This document shows positions 57,006-64,000 of a stretch of DNA of 64,000 nucleotides, one piece after another. This DNA comes from Isoetes taiwanensis (taxonomy: Eukaryota; Streptophyta; Lycopodiopsida; Isoetales; Isoetaceae), in contig JAJEKV010000077.1 of NCBI GenBank assembly GCA_021234155.1, positions 5,050,314 to 5,114,313 of the forward strand, written 5' to 3'. Position 1 is the first letter of the stretch. Each line of letters opens with the position of its first letter. Both the position numbers and the translations under genes were made by a program. Under the pieces are notes generated by a model. It saw only the letters and a list, made by a program, of their open reading frames with translations, had not been told where the DNA came from and ran no database searches.

Positions 57006-57491
57006 GGGATAATGTTGCAATAGTCTTACATGTCACTGAGATCTGACGCAGTTGCATAAAAAAGAATCTCTAGGGATCAACCACACAAGCAATGGAGCAT
57101 TGGAGGATACAAAAAATGCAAAAAAAATGTCAAAATTTGCGTAAAGCAAATCAACATTCCATTCACCAAAGCATACAAGGCATCAGTGTTGGGTTAATTG
57201 ATGACACACATGTTGGTAGTTTGGAGACCGAGGAACAACCAAATCATTTTTGGTGAAGTAATAGGGCAAATGGGAGACTGGGTATCAAAAGTAGTGGCTA
57301 CCTCTGCAATATGAAGATAGACCGTGTGTTTTCTGTGTTTTGAACATTCAGTGGTGGGTAGGAGACATTTAGGCAATGTATCTACTCCTAGAATGAATAG
57401 GATTTTTGATATGGTAAGATGCAAGAGTTATGAGCTCTAGGCATATGAATTCTGGTGATGGATTTATTGTCACATCAATTAGGCATTGACT

Positions 57492-59560
57492 TTAAACAAA
57501 AAATAGAAAATATATTTGGCAAAAGGAATCACTTAAACATGATGTGTTTCCATTAAATAAAATGACGTGTAATGGTTGATGCAATTTGAGCGAATCCAAC
57601 TCCAGCTGAAGAGGAAAAAATGTATTCATAAACAATTTTCCATAGCTTTGATATGCTTTTTTGTCTAATTCAAAATCTGGGGTCATGACACAGGTAACAT
57701 CATATCTCTTACCGTTAGATGGAAAGAGATTGTTCAAGAAGATGGAAAAAGTTTGACCATGGTATAAATTGCTCCAATACGGTACAGGAATTACAACATA
57801 AGTGAACAGCAAGAACCCTAGGGTTACAGCGTGGAGCTGGGGGGCATTTTTGCGCCAGCAAGCGCCCCCCAAGCACCTGATGCTGAAAATTTTACTTATT
57901 TTTATCTTTTTTTCTATAAATCCGATGAACCTGAAATTTTGTATTCCAAGGCATAATATAAATGCGTTTCGGGGAAAATATAAAAAAAAAAATAAAAGAA
58001 AAATATTTTTTAAAAATACAAAGAAAATAGCCCCAGAAAGCACCCACTAAGCACCATATGTCGCTGACACAAAAAGTGTTCCCCACCTCCATGCTTTGAC
58101 CCCCTACTCCAATATTCGCAATAGTAAACCCTGGGATAACAAGTGGACTGCGAAAACATGCAGATATACCTACCCAATTAAATGAGAAGGCTCCAAGTCC
58201 CAGGCCAGTTTTGCCTGACCCAATTTGCTGCATTACTACAAAATGATGCCATACCCAGTACATCAAGGAGGGGAAAGACATCAATGTAAAAAGACATAAT
58301 AAATGAAGCTCATGGCCATAAATAACAAAAAGAAAATATGTGTTTCATTCCCTTGCTAGCAGTTCCATTTTCATAAAGAGCCCTGCACGTGCAATGTGGT
58401 TTTCAGATTGAAAAAATAGAATAAATAGTACATAATGCACAGATAAAGGAAATTTTGAAAACATACAAAAGAGCTACTTACTTTGATTTTGTGAAACAGT
58501 TTTTTTTTATCACATTTATAAATTGTCTCAATTTCATTCCAATTCTAAATAGATGTTTAGATATGCTGAAGAGCATCTGAAAGAAAATATATAATAATCA
58601 ATAGCAAGATATTGCCATTATTGGCCCTCGGGTATCTATTTGCTTTATGCACGTTATTGAAACATTCGTACTTTCTTGAAGCTTCTTATTGGTGCCTTGG
58701 CGTGTCTACCTCACTTTAATTCTTTTATGGCGAAACAGTAAGAAACTTTATGCTGCAATATTACATAGCATTCAAAGTGGGATATTTTCATGACCCAATA
58801 GTGAGCATAGCCTATAAGCATTTCACATAACAAAATCCAGATATAAAAGGCTTTTCATGACAGGGCAGAAACACCTAAATGAACATACCAACGGTTAAGT
58901 GGCGTCTACTTTACCTGAAAAGAGATACTTGAACTAAGTTGGTAGGCAAACCATGTATGAGCCGGATCCACTAAAAATCTTCTTAGATGTCCTTTCCATC
59001 CATATCCCATGACCTGGTAATAGTCAATGTCAAGAGTAAGTCTTCATTTGAAATTCACAAAAGATGACCCTAGTTGTATTTAACCCCTAAAGCTACAAGA
59101 AACACGACAGTTTTCTAAAGTCAATAGAATTTGGCAGGCCTCTGCTAGGTCCTGCACCTCGAACATTTCAAATATTCAACTTTATTGCAAAAGCATAAAA
59201 GCATACTGATACTTGATAAACATATAATTACAAGGTTTGATGACCACGACTTACTCTAGTAGAGATGGTCACAAACAAAGCTGCAAGAAAGCTGACTCGA
59301 CATTTGTAAAATGCTTTTATTATAGTAATTGACGCAATAGCATGAGCATCCCCACTCGAAGAATTGCCACCATTCGCAAAACTGTAATTAAAACATTAGG
59401 ACATTTCAAGACATGGCATCTCAAACAGGCATGGCATAAGCAAATCATACATGATTACAGTGTGTCTCTCTTTTGTGCAGGGCCCAAGCTTTGCAAGCTT
59501 GCAAACCAAAGTAGGCTGATATTTCAGAGCATATGGATTTGCACCTAAAAAGGCAGATAC
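57492..59560 (-). pseudogene. Oligopeptide transporter (OPT family) pseudogene, 5'-truncated
   Basis: Exon blocks on the minus strand follow the OPT order. KERHTVI (ends 59451; usually KEHV.I) joins FANGGNSSSGDAHAIASITI (59381-59255) through a split Ile codon. Then comes VMGYGWKGHLRRFLVDPAHT (59013-58915), ALYENGTASKGMK (from 58382), QQIGSGKTGLGLGAFSFNW (about 58220-58165), IANIGV | GFLLFTYVVIPVPYW (split by the MITE), FELDKKAY, YGKLFMNTFF, then GVGFAQIAST in another frame and HVILFNG in a third. OPT proteins are proton-coupled plasma-membrane carriers of peptides or metal chelates. At least three frameshifts, a splice-phase mismatch at 58382 and the MITE make this copy dead. N-terminal exons were not found. 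Confidence 0.85.
57821..58104. mobile_element. Tc1/mariner-like MITE, copy 2 (284 bp), inside the OPT exon
   Basis: It is flanked by TA at 57819-57820 and 58105-58106. Terminal inverted repeats are gggttacagcgtggag and its partner (ctccatgctttgaccccc). Removing it with one TA restores an uninterrupted OPT reading (IANIGVGFLLFTY), which fixes both ends exactly. The body matches 52488-52772 throughout. Confidence 0.92.
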
Positions 59561-61199
59561 CTAAGAGTAACCTAAACAAAATGTTATCAATACCTATCAA
59601 AACAATAACAATAAAGGAGGACATCCTGAAACTTATCTATGGATTCGTAAAAAAAAAAAAAAGAAATAGCGTATTTCTTCGCTATAATCTTGCCTTTTTT
59701 TAAGACACGAACTAATAGAGAAGCAAGCATGTCGAAGTTGCCTCAAATTTAAGAAGCTCAACATTGATATGTCTTGAGCAATCTACCATAACTGGAACGA
59801 CATTCTGTTAACACAGTAATGCAAACGGGTGAGACCAAGAAATATTACATCCTTAGCTTTTCTAATCTTCAAAGAGCATGCAACCATGGCAATAAAAAGC
59901 CAACAGGTGAATCCATTGTGACCAAAACAATCAGTTTCCATCTTTTCTACTCCATGCAGTTTGACTGGCACTATTATCACTGTAACAATCACTGTAGACA
60001 GAGTCCTGTTCATCATCAAAGCTACTTGAGAAAGGTGATTTTCTAGAGTCAGGTTTACCACCATACCTATTTCAATCTTGTGCTTTGTTGAAGCTCACAC
60101 AATGTCTATAAAGCCCCAACTTTATACAATATGAAGTTCAATGTCAAAAACGAGTTTCGAAAAACCCTCGAAATAAATCAATGGCCACATGAACCACTGT
60201 TCCAACTTTGCTCGTCATTGCAACTTGTTCTGCAGCTTCAACAACTTGTTCTGCTAATTGTTTATCCAAAATTTCCTGCATTTCAATAACTGTGTGTATG
60301 CAGCTCAGAGAACTACTAATTTTTACAATGGAAATCCTTGATAATCATATTACTTTCATTATCTATCCCTCAGAAGTTAGAAGATAGAAAAGAGCTTCTG
60401 TACTATCTAAGACAACGCAAAATGTAAGTACCTGAGGGCAAGCACGAGTGTCTGAGGACTACAAACCAATAATGCACATAAGATGCAACTAATATTATAT
60501 TTCCAATGATTTGTATTCTTGTTCGGTTTGGATATTCTGTCCGGCATGGAAAACAAACACGCATGGAAAACAAACACACTCGGGAGCTCTTAGAAGAAGA
60601 GTTCACATAGCTTAGAGACGAACTCTCAAAATATATGATAGAGAACGACTTGGTAAGTAAACTGCATGAAAACCAATGGAAGAAAAACTTAGAGGCAGTA
60701 AACACATTGTTGCCCCAGCAATATGGCTCATGAGAATTCCATCTTTGGGCTGTTAGCCCTCAAACATGATGCGAGAAGGGGCTCCATATACAGATTTAGC
60801 ATCACTGCCGTAGCATGATACGGCATGGATCCATCCATTTGAAGACTTCAAATAGCCTACCCATTTTCGCTGTTTGCTTCCATTTTTATTATGATATAGA
60901 CTTCGGCAGTAATGCCGTAAATAGCTCCTTATCTTATCTTATATTATAATGTTTTAGTGCAAGTAATGGACCACGCCCTAAATTCGACGGCCGAGATTTC
61001 ATGATGCAATCTTAGGGCTAAAAAGTGGCGTAAAAAAGCTAAAAAAGACGTCCAAAAAATATTAAAAAAAAAAGGGCACGTAAACCCTAAGAATAGGCGA
61101 TTTCAATGAAAAGGAAGGCAGGCAAATTTAGGGTGCTTGATCGAGGATGAGGATCGGAGATACCTGCCTTCCGGCCATACTCTCGAGCATCGCGGCCAT
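59561..61199 (-). pseudogene. Weak candidate gene on the minus strand (exon-like pieces)
   Basis: ATG at 61199 opens a 12-codon stretch (MAAMLESMAGRQ) ending at a GT donor at 61163-61162, a plausible first exon. Further minus-strand exon-like pieces are EILDKQLAEQVVEAAEQVAM (about 60283-60150, after an AG acceptor) and SSSFDDEQDSVYSDCYSDNS, ending in a stop (about 60060-59935). They are not shown to join in phase, and no family was recognised. They may belong to a diverged or broken gene. The inverted words gcatcactgccg and cggcagtaatgc (about 60800 and 60903) also lie here. Confidence 0.25.
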
Positions 61200-61770
61200 G
61201 GTGACTACTGGTGGGAACACCATCTTACCGTTGATACTACATTCCAAGAGGATCGGGTGAACATCAGGGCTTATATCGCAAGTAACTTAAGCTTGATGGA
61301 CCGGAATATTACAACTCTTTTTCATGAAATTCCACTTGATTTGCGAATGTTGGAGGCTGAAAGGGTTGGGCGGCGATGCAATTGTTTACTAGAATGGGTC
61401 CTGGGAAGTGGAATACGATTCAGAGAAAGCAACAACTCAACCATAAGAGCCTGTAAGATCCATGCTAAATGGGTACGTGATGATATTTTTCGTTCCTTCT
61501 TCTGTACGAGGTTATGTTTTAGGATCTTATTTTTGGTGCGAACCGTTGGGTCCTACTCCATAGCAGCACATCGTATTCGTCTTTTGGGTGTTGCTTTATG
61601 CTTTGAAAACTCCTGTGAATCCTCTGGCTCCATATGGAAGAAGAAATGAAAACGTGTAAAAGGAGGTCTAGAGAATGCAGCTACGGTGATCACATAATTC
61701 CTTCCTTTGCTTCGTAAACAAAACAAGCTCCATTTGTTCTACAAGCTAGGTATTCCGTTTTTCATTCTTG
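61200..61770. other. Region with one long plus-strand open frame, not assigned
   Basis: A 170-codon open frame (61137-61649) reads toward the right but overlaps the candidate minus-strand exon at its start and matches nothing recognised. It is more likely the 5' flank or a chance open frame. Confidence 0.3.
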
Positions 61771-63012
61771 AGCAAGTTAGGCAGATTTACGCACATGTTT
61801 CTTCTTTCACCAAGCAGGTAAATGGAAACATCACCGTCAACACATGTGAAGGCATGGCTAAATCTGGCAGGGAATTGTGGTGACCTGCATTAATTGTTCA
61901 ACACTTAAACAGTGGTTGTTCAAGGATTCAAGTAACTCGCACTATAATCGCATCTCAAAGATATAATCGCTCTTCTATCTATTCTTTAGTGAAGAAGTAA
62001 GTTTTGTTTTCATATCGATGACTCGATTTTCAATCCCGATTGGAGCTCCAATGTTGACTTGAATATATAATTCCACGCGAATCGTTTTTAGAGTGAATCG
62101 GGATATCCTTCATTGTCATGTTTCGACCGATTAAACCGGAGATTTTATGCTTGCTAGACTTATATTTGACCCGCCCACGTAATATGGTCATGATGGTCAT
62201 GATTGTCCCAACAAGAACGACCTCTCACCTCTCGGGTTCAAGCATGGCAACACGGATGGCAACATCCTTTTTCCTTGGGTCATCTTTATAAGTTCATATC
62301 TGGTCTTTCCTTTTTATATGCTTCATTTTACGCTAGCTATGTCCTACTAGAGCATGATTCAAGGCCCAATACAGTCTGTTTTTATTATTCAAACCACTAC
62401 AACAAAATCTGACATTGGGTTTTTTTCTTCTCCCAAAGTACTTGAAGGTTGACAAGGCATCGATGGATTCTCTATAGATGGCGTCCCCATCGAGTCCCAA
62501 AGTGGCATTTACTGGCCGGAAATTTTACCTAAGAACATTCATATGATTGAGCAACTGGTTGTGGAATGTCTGACTTGCCAAACTGGCATATGCCCCATTT
62601 CTGAAGGTAATGCTTATTTATTGTGCTAGAAAATGCTATACCACTTCTGGTTTTTTTACATTAGTATTGCAGCAAGTTAGGGCAGATGATTTACACATGT
62701 TTCTTCTTTCACCAATGTAAATGGAAACATCACCGGCCAACACATGTGAAGGCATGGCTTAATCTAAACCGGGGGATGGTGACTGCATTAATTGTTCAAC
62801 ACTTAAAATGTTGGTTGTTCAAGGATTCAAGTAACTTCTGCACTATGATCGCATCTCCAAAGATATAACCGCTCTTCTATCTATTCTTTAGTGAAGAAGC
62901 ACGTTTTTTCATATCGATGACTCGATTTTCAATCCCAAAGTGGAGCTCCAATGTTGACTTGAATATATAATTCCACCGCAAATCGCAAGAATGTTTAGAG
63001 TGAATGGGATAT
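61771..63012. repeat. Direct repeat pair of about 340 bp, 560 bp apart
   Basis: 61771-62107 and 62671-63012 share gcaagttag at the start, then gtttcttctttcacca, gtgaaggcatggct, ctgcattaattgttcaacac, cgctcttctatctattcttt and ttgacttgaatatataattc, ending near gtgaat-gggatatc. The internal 563 bp (62108-62670) has no primer-binding site or polypurine tract that would make it a TRIM retrotransposon. Confidence 0.88.
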
Positions 63013-63112
63013 CAATTTGGTAAGAAATTGACCTACTATTTGAAGCATTGATAGGCATACTACAATTAATGATGCTAATTGGCTTTTTTCTCTTTATATA
63101 AATTTGTGTTCT

Positions 63113-63535
63113 GCATTGTTAATCCACGACTCTACTCCCCACCACACAGGTCAGCTCTAATACAATTACAAGCTTCATTAACTACAAATCTCAAACAACT
63201 TCTGTTTTAACTTTTCATATTAACATATACAAGCCATCCCATGAGTGGGACAGCCAAACAAGGTCTTCCCTTTAGACCGGCTCTGTTCACTTCCCTTCTC
63301 TTAACCAGGGTTGTAATCATAAGCATACCCACACGACTGATATACCATGAAGATTACAAAGTGTGCATTGCTAATGCACAACTCTACTCAGTGCCATACA
63401 TGTCAGCTCAAATACAAATACAACCTTCACTAACGACAAATGTAAAACAACTTCGTTTTAACTTTTCATATGCATATACAAGTTACAACGAGAGTGCGGC
63501 AACCAAATAGAGTCTTCCCTTTAGACAAGCTATCT
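63113..63535. repeat. Tandem duplication, about 250-bp period
   Basis: Both units contain gcattg-taat, aactctact or gactctact, gtcagctc-aatacaa, gttttaacttttcatat and gtcttccctttagac. Units begin at about 63113 and 63364. Confidence 0.8.
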
Positions 63536-63539
63536 ATCA

Positions 63540-64000
63540 TTTCAAACAAATGCAATTGCTTTATTATCCTTTAGGCCTTTGCCGATAAGCATATTTGTTT
63601 TGTTATAGCAGTTGGGGCAATGTTATGCAGCATTCCATGAACAACTGCTTTATTGTCCTTTAGGAGCATGTTCATTTTATTATAGCAATTTAAGGCAACA
63701 TAATGTTTTATAACTTAAGAAGCACTCCATGAACAATCGCATTATCTTTCAACACTCTAGGAACAACTACATTAACGGTCAAGACTCTAGGAGCAGTTGC
63801 ATTAAGCGGGTCATGAAAAGGCCAATCATGTTTCTTTGTTAATCAATTGGAGAAAAAAAATAGTTTGCATAAAAAAAATGTAAAAATCAACTTCAGTAAT
63901 CTTTTTATAGTAATTGTCTATGCAACTCCTATAGTGGGATGCTTATGCAACTCCTGTCGTACATGCTAGGCCAATACAAATGTAACAAATACGAGTGTGT
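63540..64000. other. Degenerate short repeats at window end
   Basis: Recurring words such as ttattgtcctttag, ccatgaacaa and actctaggaacaactacatta form a decayed array. No gene is seen. Confidence 0.4.

Noticed and set aside
61137-61649. 170-codon plus-strand open frame
   Set aside because: No family resemblance; its start is antisense to a plausible minus-strand first exon. Not called as a gene.
61771-63012. TRIM or LTR retrotransposon
   Set aside because: Direct repeats are present, but TG/CA ends, a primer-binding site and a polypurine tract are not.
1-64000. CRISPR array, phage defence system or operon
   Set aside because: Spliced plant genes, LINEs, MITEs and Helitron ends show eukaryotic nuclear DNA; no regular spacer array is present.

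Overview
This window is nuclear DNA of a land plant. The only two genes that read cleanly through spliced exons are plant-type: a GT8 galacturonosyltransferase of the GAUT1 class (36069-38710, +, nine exons) and a small mitochondrial-type LYR-motif protein (1960-2749, -, three exons). Everything else is gene-poor, AT-rich sequence dominated by retroposons, MITEs, Helitron-like ends, tandem duplications and decayed gene copies. No prokaryotic operon, CRISPR array, rRNA or convincing tRNA was seen. The lineage is uncertain. A catechol-O-methyltransferase-like relic and a LINE family that is neither L1- nor RTE-like hint at a plant outside the core angiosperms, but this is weak inference.

Layout. 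0-4 kb: LYR gene and its flanks. 4.3-10 kb: a nearly full-length L1-type LINE on the minus strand, inactivated by a stop and frameshifts in ORF1 and a deletion through the reverse-transcriptase palm; a short LINE 3' end in the opposite orientation abuts it. 10-13 kb: kinase relic and anonymous DNA. 13.3-14.1 kb: LINE remnant. 14.9-16.7 kb: first copy of a segmental duplication. 17.8-18.4 kb: PPR pseudogene. 19.3-20.2 kb: COMT-like relic. 21.5-21.9 kb: 134-bp tandem array beside a GC-rich palindrome. 23.7-24.6 kb: UDP-glycosyltransferase pseudogene carrying a tiny retroposon. 29.7-31.9 kb: second duplication copy, holding a LINE insertion with perfect target-site duplication that is absent from the first copy. 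31.9-32.4 kb: fragment of the second LINE family. 33.5-34.1 kb: long foldback hairpin. 35.2-38.7 kb: GAUT1-like gene with a cluster of ACGT-core motifs upstream. About 44.5-48.4 kb: degenerate non-L1 LINE ending in a hexamer repeat. 51.7-56.3 kb: two Helitron-like 3' ends facing one another, a MITE, and an approximately 860-bp pyrimidine-only tract. 56.8-59.6 kb: a MITE with a 9-bp target duplication, and an oligopeptide-transporter pseudogene split by another MITE. 60-64 kb: a weak gene candidate and tandem duplications.

The genes are not functionally linked. The value of the window lies in its well-resolved mobile-element insertions, several of which have reconstructable empty sites.
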